Assembly: GCF_018130245.1 (NCBI RefSeq)
Contig: NZ_JAFCKP010000002.1
Coordinates: forward strand, 186,001 to 250,000
Direction of reading: 5' to 3'
Length of the DNA: 64,000 bases
From: Bradyrhizobium sp. SZCCT0231
GTDB lineage: Bacteria; Pseudomonadota; Alphaproteobacteria; Rhizobiales; Xanthobacteraceae
Shown here one piece after another: positions 52,462 through 59,328 of this stretch; the stretch's first letter is position 1, and each line of letters begins with the position of its first letter. Below the pieces are notes generated by a model that searched no databases, had not been told where the DNA came from, and worked only from the letters and a program-made list of their open reading frames with translations. Made by a program: the position numbers and the translations under genes.

Positions 52462-53805
52462 CTACTCCGTCGAGTCGAAATCCTCTTCCTTGGTGCCGAG
52501 CAGCGAGACGATGGTGCGCAGGCCGGAATCGAGCTGCTCGGGCGAGGGCGGGGCGAGGGCGAGCCGCACCGCATTCGGCGCGTGACCATGCGCGATCGCG
52601 AAGGTCGAGGACGGCGTCAGCGCGATGCCGCGCCTTGCTGCTGCGGCGACGAAGGTTTGCGAGCGCCAGTGCGGCGGCAGCGTCAGCCAGAGATGATAGG
52701 AGCGCGGATCGGCGGCGAGCTGGTAGCCGGCGAGCAGCCTTGCGGCGGTCTGCTGGCGGCGCGCCGCGTCGATGCGCTTCAGGCGGGTCAGCTCGGCGAC
52801 GGTGCCGTCGGCCATCAGGCGCTGTCCGGCCGCCAGCGCGTGGCCGGAGGCGATCCAGCCGCCGGTGCGGACCGCGCTCATCACGCTTTCACGCAAGTGA
52901 GGCGGCGCGACCAGGATGCCGAGCGCAAGGCCCGGCGCGACCTTCTTGGACAGGCTGTCGATCACGATGCAGCGGTCGGGCCCGAGCGCGGCCAGCGGCG
53001 TGTCGTCGGCGAGAAAGCCGTAGACGGCGTCCTCGATGATGGTGAGATCGAGCTTTTCGGCAACGCGCATGATGTCGGCGCGCCGCGCCGCGTTCATGGT
53101 GACGCCGAGCGGATTCTGGATGATGGGCTGCAGATACAGCGCCGACAGATGGGCCTCGCGATGCGCCTTCTGGATGGCGTCGGGCCGCGCGCCGAATTCG
53201 TCCATCGGGATCGGGACCAGCGTCACGCCGAGCCGCGCGGCGATGCTCTTGACGTAAGGATAGGTCAGCGCCTCGACGCCGCAGCGGCCGCCGGTCGGAA
53301 CGAGCGCCGCGAGCGCGGCGGCGAGCGATTGCTTGCCGTTGGCGGTGAAGAAGATCTGCTCGGCCTGGGGCGCAAAATCCTTGCGCGCGAGATAGGCGGC
53401 GGCAGCAACGCGCGCGCTCTTGGTGCCGGTGCTGGTCGAGACGCGCAGCGCGGATTCGAGCGCGTCGATGCGCTCGAGCCCCGCAAGGCTCTTGGCGATC
53501 ATCGCCCATTGCTGCGGCAATAGCGGATAATTGACTTCGAGATTGATGCGCGCATCGGCCGGCTCGCGCATCGTTTCGACTTCACGCCTGACGTCGCCGG
53601 AGATGAACGTGCCGCGCCCGACCTCGCCGACCACGAGCCCGCGGCGGAGCAATTCCGTATAGACCCGGCTCGCGGTCGAGACCGCGATGCCGCGGTCATA
53701 GGCAAAATTGCGCTGCGGCGGCAGCCGGTCGCCGGGCCTTAACGTGCCGTTAGTGATGTCGGCTGCAATGGCATCGGCAAGCTTCACGTACTCGAACTTG
53801 GACAT
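52462..53805 (-). CDS. MocR-type transcriptional regulator (GntR helix-turn-helix fused to aminotransferase domain)
   Basis: A 447-residue regulator. The GntR winged helix domain covers residues 1-75 (RPGDRLPPQRNFAYDRGIAVSTASRVYTELLRRGL). The rest is a fold-type I aminotransferase domain that senses PLP or an amino-PLP adduct. The PLP lysine is in DSLSKKVAPGL, and EDAVYGFL contains the pyridine-N-contacting region. MocR proteins regulate vitamin B6, GABA, taurine or transport genes. The start lies next to a TGCTCC/GGAGCA dyad at 53832-53855, a candidate operator, and the gene is divergent from the DUF1127 protein. The effector and target are not known. Confidence 0.88.
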   Translation of the reverse strand: MSKFEYVKLADAIAADITNGTLRPGDRLPPQRNFAYDRGIAVSTASRVYTELLRRGLVVGEVGRGTFISGDVRREVETMREPADARINLEVNYPLLPQQWAMIAKSLAGLERIDALESALRVSTSTGTKSARVAAAAYLARKDFAPQAEQIFFTANGKQSLAAALAALVPTGGRCGVEALTYPYVKSIAARLGVTLVPIPMDEFGARPDAIQKAHREAHLSALYLQPIIQNPLGVTMNAARRADIMRVAEKLDLTIIEDAVYGFLADDTPLAALGPDRCIVIDSLSKKVAPGLALGILVAPPHLRESVMSAVRTGGWIASGHALAAGQRLMADGTVAELTRLKRIDAARRQQTAARLLAGYQLAADPRSYHLWLTLPPHWRSQTFVAAAARRGIALTPSSTFAIAHGHAPNAVRLALAPPSPEQLDSGLRTIVSLLGTKEEDFDSTE

Positions 53806-53831
53806 TATTGCACCGAGAGCAATGTTTTACT

Positions 53832-53855
53832 TGCTCCGAGAAGTGTACTGGAGCA
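53832..53855. promoter_or_regulatory. TGCTCC-N12-GGAGCA inverted repeat in the MocR/DUF1127 gap
   Basis: Perfect 6-bp arms at 53832-53837 and 53850-53855, 27 nt before the MocR start and 139 nt before the DUF1127 start. A related TTGC/GCAA pair lies at 53813-53824. It could be the autoregulatory MocR operator. Confidence 0.35.
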
Positions 53856-53993
53856 TTTAAGTTCCATCAAGTTCCGCGATTGAGCCGAGGGGAGCGAGAG
53901 CAATCCGATGGCAAAATGAGGTGCAGGCGCCCACAAGCGTCCGCGCCAATGGCACCTGCTTCGCCGCGCGGGACGACAGGCCGGAGAAGAAGA

Positions 53994-54230
53994 ATGACCA
54001 CGATCTCGCAAACTGCCGGGCGGAGTTTACGCCCATCCTCGTCGGGCGGATTTTTCACTGCGCTCGCCCATGCCGCCTCTGCGCTGTTCAATCGCCTGGA
54101 GCGCCGCTCCGCCGTCAAGACGCTGAACGAGCTCGACGACCGCGCCCTGCGCGACATCGGCATCACGCGCAGCCAGATCGAGGATGCGGTGTACGGGCAG
54201 TTCAAGACCGAGCTGTCGCGGTATTTGTAA
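53994..54230 (+). CDS. DUF1127 family small protein
   Basis: A 78-residue protein. The C-terminal DUF1127 motif reads LNELDDRALRDIGITRSQIEDAV, an amphipathic helix-turn-helix like that of proteins involved in phosphate/RNA regulation and carbon control in other alphaproteobacteria. The N-terminus is basic and serine-rich. It is divergent from the MocR regulator; the ribosome site GGAGAAGA precedes ATG at 53994. Upstream codons in the same frame do not match the family. Function unknown. Confidence 0.85.
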   Translation: MTTISQTAGRSLRPSSSGGFFTALAHAASALFNRLERRSAVKTLNELDDRALRDIGITRSQIEDAVYGQFKTELSRYL

Positions 54231-54238
54231 GGTGCATT

Positions 54239-54374
54239 CTCGTGTCCCGGACGCGCTGCAACGCTCTCGGCGTTGCTGCGCTGAGCCGGGACCCAGCGGA
54301 CCGCACTCGCTGATGCATGGGCCCCGGCTCTGCGGCGCATCACTTCGTGCTGCGCAGCGTCCGGGGCAAGCGAG
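54239..54374. repeat. Interspersed repeat (family A), copy 3
   Basis: CTCGTGTCCCGGACGC at the left and GCGTCCGGGGCAAGCGAG at the right, with the usual interior. First unit of the 1.5-kb repeat cluster. Confidence 0.85.
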
Positions 54375-54399
54375 CTCGTGGGCACAGCTGTTTCCATAC

Positions 54400-54552
54400 C
54401 GTCATTGCGAGCCAACGGGTCCGCGCGAAGCGCGGCCCGATGACAGGCTCCGCGAAGCAATCCAGAATCCCTCGGCGGAGGCAGTCTGGATTGCTTCGTC
54501 GCATCAGCGCAAAATTGCTTCGTAATTTTGTCGCGGGCTCCTCGCAATGACG
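54400..54552. repeat. Interspersed repeat (family B), long variant
   Basis: It has the CGTCATTGCGAG / CTCGCAATGACG ends and the AAGCAATCCAGA / TCTGGATTGCTT inner arms, but 153 bp rather than about 80 because of extra palindromic segments. Confidence 0.8.
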
Positions 54553-54579
54553 GAGTGTGTGGCGATAGCGCGCATCCCT

Positions 54580-54718
54580 CTCGTGTCCCGGACGCGCCGC
54601 AGCGTTCTTACGCTGCTGCGCAGAGCCGGGACCCAGGACGCCGCGGTACTTGCTGCAGCATGGGCCCCGGCTCTGCAGCGCATCGTCGAAGAGACGCTGC
54701 GCTGCGTCCGGGGCACCA
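54580..54718. repeat. Interspersed repeat (family A), copy 4
   Basis: CTCGTGTCCCGGACGC and GCGTCCGGGGCAC ends, in the same orientation as copy 3 and 341 bp from it. Confidence 0.85.
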
Positions 54719-54751
54719 GAGTAGAGTTTTCGTACACAGCTGTCTCAACGT

Positions 54752-54832
54752 CGTCATTGCGAGCGCAGCGAAGCAATCCAGAAATGCATCCGCGGAAAGA
54801 TTCTGGATTGCTTCGCTGCGCTCGCAATGACG
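54752..54832. repeat. Interspersed palindromic repeat (family B), copy 3
   Basis: An 81-bp unit with CGTCATTGCGAGCGCAGCG and its inverse as perfect outer arms, almost the same as the copy at 15994-16073. Confidence 0.85.
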
Positions 54833-54869
54833 GAGTGTGTGGCAGAAAAATCGCCCTCCAAATGCTGCT

Positions 54870-54970
54870 GTCATTCCCCGCGCAGGCGGGGAATCCAGTA
54901 CGCCGCGGCCTTTCGGCTCAATCACTGCCGTCTCGGAGTACTGGATCGCCCGGTTAAACCGGGCGATGAC
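54870..54970. repeat. Interspersed palindromic repeat (family C), copy 2
   Basis: It matches the element at 44461-44560 along most of its length, including GGGAATCCAGTACGCCGCGG and GGAGTACTGGATCGCCCG. Confidence 0.85.
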
Positions 54971-54994
54971 AGCGAGTGTGTCGTCGCAGACGTG

Positions 54995-55545
54995 CATATG
55001 CATCCTCGCGGCGCATCTCGCCCGAGCTTTGCTTCATCTCTTCACCCTCAAATGAAAGAGGGCGCAGGGAAGGCCGGGAGCCGGCTGGCACCCGCGGTCC
55101 ACTGTGCGAAAGGCAGTAGCGAAATCTGCACAGCGGCATACAGGTGAAGCCAGGACATCCCGGCCTTCCCTGCGCAGTGGTTTTACGGCTTATGTCGCGC
55201 TCTCCCCGGGGAGCGATGCACTATTGCCCCCGTCGCCTTGCGGATGACTGATGCGCGTGCCCGGTCGGGCCGCCACATCACCGCAAGACTTGGCGCACAG
55301 ACCCCGGGCGCCAGGACCACACGATTTCGCCGTACGCCGATCACACCGGTCGTGTGCGCGAGGTCTTTGCTCACGGTTGCCCGCCCTGCAAAACCCTTCG
55401 CGCCGATGTCACCTGCGTCCACCGCCGCCCAGCCCGCGTTCGTGACGATCGCGATACGCCCCTCTTCCTTGGGCCGGGTTGCGTGCACTATCCGCCAATT
55501 CCGAAATTCGGTAAAGCGGAATATTTTTGGCGGCACGTATTGACC
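54995..55545. repeat. Large structured intergenic element (family D), about 550 bp
   Basis: A non-coding block with an internal perfect 16-bp inverted repeat CGCAGGGAAGGCCGGG / CCCGGCCTTCCCTGCG (55063-55078 and 55159-55174) and a CTCTCCCCGGGGAG palindrome near 55200. I recognise the overall layout as a long repeat frequent in Bradyrhizobium genomes; this comes from memory and cannot be confirmed here. Short open frames inside it have no ribosome site or domain. Confidence 0.55.
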
Positions 55546-55593
55546 GACCGTTTGGGTGTTTTGCCTGTCGGGCAACGCAAGGGATTGTAGCTG

Positions 55594-55709
55594 CGTAGGG
55601 TGGGTTAGCCGAAGGCGTAACCCACCTCTTCTGCCGCAGTGGAGACTAAATCGGTGGGTTACGCCGAGCGGTCTGCGCTTCGCGCAGTCCGCACGGCTAA
55701 CCCACCCTA
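55594..55709. repeat. Interspersed palindromic repeat (family E, CGTAGGGTGGGT)
   Basis: Outer arms CGTAGGGTGGGTTAGCCG and its inverse near the right end, with an inner GGCGTAACCCACC / GGTGGGTTACGCC pair. Related to the copy at 39181-39273. It closes the gene-free stretch 54231-55731, in which I see only repeats. Confidence 0.85.
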
Positions 55710-55731
55710 CGAGACCGGGCTACGACGACAC

Positions 55732-56157
55732 TCAATGCCTCACCACCAGCACCGAGCACTTGGCGTAGCGCACGACGTGTCCGGCGTTGGAGCCGAGGAA
55801 GTAGGTGCGCATCGCCGGCCGGTGCGAGGTCATCACGATCAGGTCGGCCTTCATATTCGCGGCTTCCTCCAGGATCTCGTGATAGATGCCGCCCTGGCGC
55901 ACCACGCTGGAGATGCGGGAAGGCTCGATGCCGGATTCGCGTGCGACGATGGCGAGGGCTTCTTCCGAGGTCTGGCGCTGCTGCTCGTCGAAATCGGCCG
56001 GCACGTATTCGGCCAGCATCACCGGCGTCATCGGCAGCACGTTGAGCAGGCGCACCGTGCCGCTCCAGGTCTGAGACAACGTCGCTGCAGTCGCGATCGC
56101 CGGCTTGGCGAGATCGGTATCGGCGAGGTCGATGGGCACGAGGATGGACTTGAACAT
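55732..56157 (-). CDS. Universal stress protein (UspA family)
   Basis: A 141-residue UspA-type protein with the N-terminal FKSILVPIDLADTD strand-loop and the C-terminal GSNAGHVVRYAKCSVLVVR segment that forms the ATP-binding region in many members; the G-x2-G-x9-G(S/T) pattern is degenerate here, so ATP binding is uncertain. Usp proteins accumulate under starvation and stress. The start at 56157 (MFKSILVP) has a strong GGAGG ribosome site. The sixA gene lies 50 nt upstream on the same strand, so they may share a transcript. Confidence 0.88.
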   Translation of the reverse strand: MFKSILVPIDLADTDLAKPAIATAATLSQTWSGTVRLLNVLPMTPVMLAEYVPADFDEQQRQTSEEALAIVARESGIEPSRISSVVRQGGIYHEILEEAANMKADLIVMTSHRPAMRTYFLGSNAGHVVRYAKCSVLVVRH

Positions 56158-56207
56158 CTGCGCCTCCAAATCTTTCGATCAGCACGTCTTGCTGGTACGT
56201 CGCGCGA

Positions 56208-56744
56208 TCACTCCGATCGAAGCAGCTTGGGGCTGACGAACAGCACCAGCTTGCCGCGGCGGTAGGCCACGTCCCCCCAATCCTTGACGTCAAAGTCGAA
56301 GATCGCAAGCCCCGCGGTGGGCAGGTTGTGGGCGAGCGCCCTGGCGCCATCATGATCGCCGCCGCCGATCAGCATCAGGGCGACCTCGTGCATGCCGGGA
56401 TTGTGGCCGATCAGCAGCAACCGCTTCGGGGCGGCCGGGGCGGTTGCAGTGCGAATGGCTTCCAGGATCTCGGCGGCATCGGCGCCATAGAGCTCCGGCA
56501 GGACCTCGACCTGCGGCGCCGGGACGCGGTCCTTCATGGCCTTCCAGGCGATGTCCCAGGTCTGCCGGGCCCGCACGGCGTGCGACACCAGCACGGTATC
56601 GGGGAAGGGCGGATGGGCGGCGATCCAGTCGCCCATCTGCGCGGCATCCCTGTGGCCGCGGTCGTCGAGCCGGCGGTCCTGGTCACGGCCGCTCGGTGCG
56701 TCGGTCTCGGTCTTGGCGTGACGCAGCAGCATCAAACGGCGCAT
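56208..56744 (-). CDS. Histidine phosphatase, SixA-like
   Basis: A 178-residue histidine (phosphoglycerate-mutase-like) phosphatase. The catalytic RHA motif is LLRHAKTE at residues 6-13, with the second catalytic histidine in LLLIGHNPGM; this domain layout matches SixA, which dephosphorylates histidine in phosphorelay proteins such as Hpt domains and NPr. It lies upstream of the Usp gene. The target phosphoprotein is unknown; the free Hpt protein at 29.1 kb is one of several possible targets. Confidence 0.85.
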   Translation of the reverse strand: MRRLMLLRHAKTETDAPSGRDQDRRLDDRGHRDAAQMGDWIAAHPPFPDTVLVSHAVRARQTWDIAWKAMKDRVPAPQVEVLPELYGADAAEILEAIRTATAPAAPKRLLLIGHNPGMHEVALMLIGGGDHDGARALAHNLPTAGLAIFDFDVKDWGDVAYRRGKLVLFVSPKLLRSE

Positions 56745-56837
56745 GGCATTCTCGAATCGTTACGCGTCCAGGATAATCTACAGGCGCCGGTTGAGGACAA
56801 GGTGACAAGGGCCCGCACAGTCCTCTAAGAAAACTGC

Positions 56838-58295
56838 ATGAGCGAGACTTTCACAAGCGTGTCCCAGGAAGAAGCCGGCTTTCGCGACCGCGCGCGGCTG
56901 TCGTTCGATCTCGATGCCGACATTTGTGTGATCGGGGCAGGGCTTGCCGGCCTCTCCATCGCGCTGGAAGCCGCCCGGCTCGGGGCCAGCGTCGCGGTAC
57001 TCGAGGGCCGGCATATCGGCTGGAACGCCTCCGGCAACCAGCTCGGCACCGTGATGCCGGGCTTTGCGCTGCCGCTCACCGACCTGATCGAGCGCATCGG
57101 CTTCGAGGACGCCCGCGAGTTGTGGACGCTGTCGAAGGAGGGCGCCGAGTTCGTCCGTGCCAACGCCGCGGAAGAGAACATGCCGGGAATCGGCCTTCGC
57201 GACGGCGTGCTGGAAGTCTCCAACGTCGACGCCGGCGACCGGCTGATCAGCCGGTTGCAGATCTTGAACGAGGATTTCGATACCGAGGTCGAGGGCTGGC
57301 AGGCCGATCGCGTTCGCGACGTGCTCAAGACCGATCGCTACTTTCACGGCGTGTATTACCCCAAAGCGTTCCAGGTCGACGGCCGGAAATATGTGCATGG
57401 CCTTGCGGCGCTGGCGCGGCGGGCCGGCGCCCGCATCTTCGAGGACACGCCGGTGGTCAGCATCGATCATTCCGGCATCCGCAAGCGCATCGTCACGCCC
57501 TCGGCGCGGCTGCGCGCCAGCCACATCGTGCTCGCGGGCAACATCCATCTCGGCGCGCCCTTGAGGCGCCTGTCGGAGACGCTGCTGCCGGTCTGGCGCT
57601 ATGCCGGAATCACCGCGCCGCTCGGCGGGCGCCTGCACGAGATGATCGCCTTCAAGGGATCGGTGATGGATTCCGACGGCGTCGACCATTTCCGGATCGT
57701 CGATGGCGACCGGCTGATGTGGGAAAGCCCGGAGACCACCTGGGCGGCGCGTCCGCAGCGCTTCGCGGGCGCCGTCAGGCGGCGGATCGGCACGATCTTT
57801 CCCGAGCTCGGCAATGTCGAGATCACCGAGATGTTCGGCGGCGCCACCGGCCAGACCGTGCACGGCATGCCGCAGATCGGTCAGCTGCGCAAAGGCCTGT
57901 GGGTGGCGAGCGGGTTCGGCCGCCAGGGCATGAACACCTCGGCCATGGCCGGCCAGATGATCGCGCGCAGCATCTTGTGGGGCGATGAGCGCTGGAAGCT
58001 GTTCTCGCCGTTCGAGCTGGTCTGGGCGGGCGGCGCCACGGGGCGCGTCGCCGGCCAGCTGGTCGGGATCTGGGGCAGGGCGAGTTCCGCCGCGGCAGGC
58101 GCGCTCGCCCGCTATCGCGAGCGTGCCAGGGTCAAGGATCGGCAGCGCGAGGCGCGCCTCGCTGAAGCCAACCGGGCCGCCGGCACCGGTCCGCGTCGTC
58201 CCCCGGACGGCGTTCGGCCGCGACCGGCCCCGCCGCAGAGACCTGCGATCGAAGCCGCGGAACCGGTCGCGCACGACGACCGCGTCTCGCAATAA
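56838..58295 (+). CDS. FAD-dependent oxidoreductase (DAO/amino-acid oxidase family)
   Basis: A 485-residue DAO-family flavoprotein. The FAD motif is VIGAGLAGLSIALEAARLGA (residues 31-50), followed by EGRHIGWNASGNQLG and, near the C-terminus, GFGRQGMNTSAMAGQMIA, the second FAD contact. Family members oxidise amino acids, sarcosine or gamma-glutamyl-amines. A basic Arg/Pro-rich extension of about 60 residues follows the catalytic domain. No partner genes lie nearby. The start at 56838 (MSETFTSVSQ) is near the window's only good ATG, 93 nt from the divergent sixA. Confidence 0.82.
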   Translation: MSETFTSVSQEEAGFRDRARLSFDLDADICVIGAGLAGLSIALEAARLGASVAVLEGRHIGWNASGNQLGTVMPGFALPLTDLIERIGFEDARELWTLSKEGAEFVRANAAEENMPGIGLRDGVLEVSNVDAGDRLISRLQILNEDFDTEVEGWQADRVRDVLKTDRYFHGVYYPKAFQVDGRKYVHGLAALARRAGARIFEDTPVVSIDHSGIRKRIVTPSARLRASHIVLAGNIHLGAPLRRLSETLLPVWRYAGITAPLGGRLHEMIAFKGSVMDSDGVDHFRIVDGDRLMWESPETTWAARPQRFAGAVRRRIGTIFPELGNVEITEMFGGATGQTVHGMPQIGQLRKGLWVASGFGRQGMNTSAMAGQMIARSILWGDERWKLFSPFELVWAGGATGRVAGQLVGIWGRASSAAAGALARYRERARVKDRQREARLAEANRAAGTGPRRPPDGVRPRPAPPQRPAIEAAEPVAHDDRVSQ

Positions 58296-58382
58296 GTTGA
58301 GAGAAATCCTGCCCGGACGTGTAACGTCGGCCGACAGAAGCCCGTATCTCAGGGCGTGGACTTCCCGCGCACGGAGAATGAC

Positions 58383-58895
58383 ATGTTTGACCGCCGCATC
58401 CTGCTCACGACTGTCGCCGGCCTGTTTGGCCTTGCGGCCTTCCGCTGGCTGAGAGCCTCCCCCGCCGAGGCTGGTGAGAAGGCCGCGGAAAAGTTCGAGA
58501 TTGTGAAGACGGAGGCTGAGTGGCGCGCCCAGCTCACGCCGCAGCAATATGAGATCCTGCGCAACCACGGCACCGAGCGGCCCGGCTCCAGCCCGCTACT
58601 CAAGGAGAAGCGCAAGGGCATCTTCGCCTGCGCCGGCTGCGATCTGCCGCTGTTTACGTCGGAGACCAAGTTCGAGAGCGGCACCGGCTGGCCGAGCTTC
58701 TATGCGCCGATCGAGGGCAATGTCGGCAAGACCGAGGACCGCACCTACGGCATGGTCCGCACCGAGGTGCATTGCCGGCGCTGCGGCGGCCATCTCGGCC
58801 ATGTCTTCGACGACGGCCCGAAGCCGACCGGATTGCGTTACTGCATCGATGGTTTCGGGCTGGTCTTCCACCCGGCTGCGGCGTCGGCGACGTAG
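58383..58895 (+). CDS. msrB: Peptide-methionine (R)-S-oxide reductase MsrB, exported
   Basis: A 170-residue MsrB that reduces methionine-R-sulfoxide in proteins. The catalytic cysteine is C154 in RYCID; structural zinc cysteines are C83/C86 (CAGC) and C131/C134 (CRRC). GTGWPSF and [12 protein letters not shown] are family motifs. The N-terminus ([20 protein letters not shown]) is a signal peptide with a twin-arginine-like pair, so this enzyme probably repairs periplasmic proteins. The usual RYCxN reads RYCID, a minor change beside the intact Cys. The start at 58383 is chosen over 58356. Confidence 0.88.
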   Translation: MFDRRILLTTVAGLFGLAAFRWLRASPAEAGEKAAEKFEIVKTEAEWRAQLTPQQYEILRNHGTERPGSSPLLKEKRKGIFACAGCDLPLFTSETKFESGTGWPSFYAPIEGNVGKTEDRTYGMVRTEVHCRRCGGHLGHVFDDGPKPTGLRYCIDGFGLVFHPAAASAT

Positions 58896-58915
58896 GCGGT
58901 CATTGGGAGCCTAAG

Positions 58916-59110
58916 GTGAGCAGGACGGCTTTGAAGTGGACGCTATCCGGCTGCGTTGTTCTCTATGTTTTGCTCACGCTCGACGGCCTCACTGATGATG
59001 GCGAGACAAAAACCATTCGGATCGCATTGTGGGTAACGATCTTGGGCCTTGCCGCTTGGCTGCTAATTACCCGCAAGAGGTCATCTGCAAATCAGGACAC
59101 CAAGATCTAA
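58916..59110 (+). CDS. Small membrane protein, GTG start, hypothetical
   Basis: A 64-residue protein with two predicted membrane helices (TLSGCVVLYVLLTLDGL and IALWVTILGLAAWLL) joined by an acidic loop, and a basic C-terminus. The start is GTG at 58916, preceded by GGGAG at normal spacing; no ATG fits. It begins 20 nt after the MsrB stop and may be co-transcribed with it. No family recognised; it could be chance, but the two helices and ribosome site support it. Confidence 0.5.
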   Translation: MSRTALKWTLSGCVVLYVLLTLDGLTDDGETKTIRIALWVTILGLAAWLLITRKRSSANQDTKI

Positions 59111-59158
59111 ACCTAGCTGCAGGTTGACAGCACCGGTGGCACCGGAACGACCGATCGC

Positions 59159-59196
59159 CCCGGCAATTGTTGCCGGTCCCGGCAAATGTGCCCCGG
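59159..59196. promoter_or_regulatory. Two GGCAA dyads upstream of the flgE sigma-54 promoter (putative enhancer sites)
   Basis: CCGGCAATTGTTGCCGG (59160-59176, perfect 7-bp arms) and the imperfect CCGGCAAATGTGCCCCGG (59179-59196) lie 19 bp apart and about 90-110 bp before the expected start of transcription. That is the normal position for binding sites of a sigma-54 activator such as FlbD. They partly overlap the terminator of the preceding gene. Confidence 0.5.
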
Positions 59197-59216
59197 TCGT
59201 TAGACCGGGGCTTTTT
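59191..59216 (+). terminator. Rho-independent terminator before the flagellar hook operon
   Basis: An 8-bp stem CCCCGGTC/GACCGGGG with a GTTA loop (59191-59210) is followed by CTTTTTC. It ends transcripts from the msrB side and insulates the flgE promoter. Confidence 0.8.
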
Positions 59217-59249
59217 CATTAAGCCATTGATTTTCTGAAGATACCAGCA

Positions 59250-59267
59250 TTGGCATAGGCCTTGCGA
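59250..59267 (+). promoter_or_regulatory. Sigma-54 (RpoN) promoter of flgE
   Basis: TTGGCATAGGCCTTGCGA matches the -24/-12 pattern, with GG at 59252-59253 and GC at 59264-59265 separated by exactly 10 bp. The expected start of transcription is near 59277, about 50 nt before the flgE ATG. Confidence 0.75.
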
Positions 59268-59328
59268 CGTCTCTCCCGATTGCGGCCATGGTCGACCGGC
59301 CGCCGAGATCGGATTTGGAGACAAAGTT

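Noticed and set aside
55183-55575. 130-codon open frame on the minus strand within the repeat cluster
   Set aside because: It lies inside the large repeat element, has no ribosome site or domain, and its composition follows the repeat rather than a protein.
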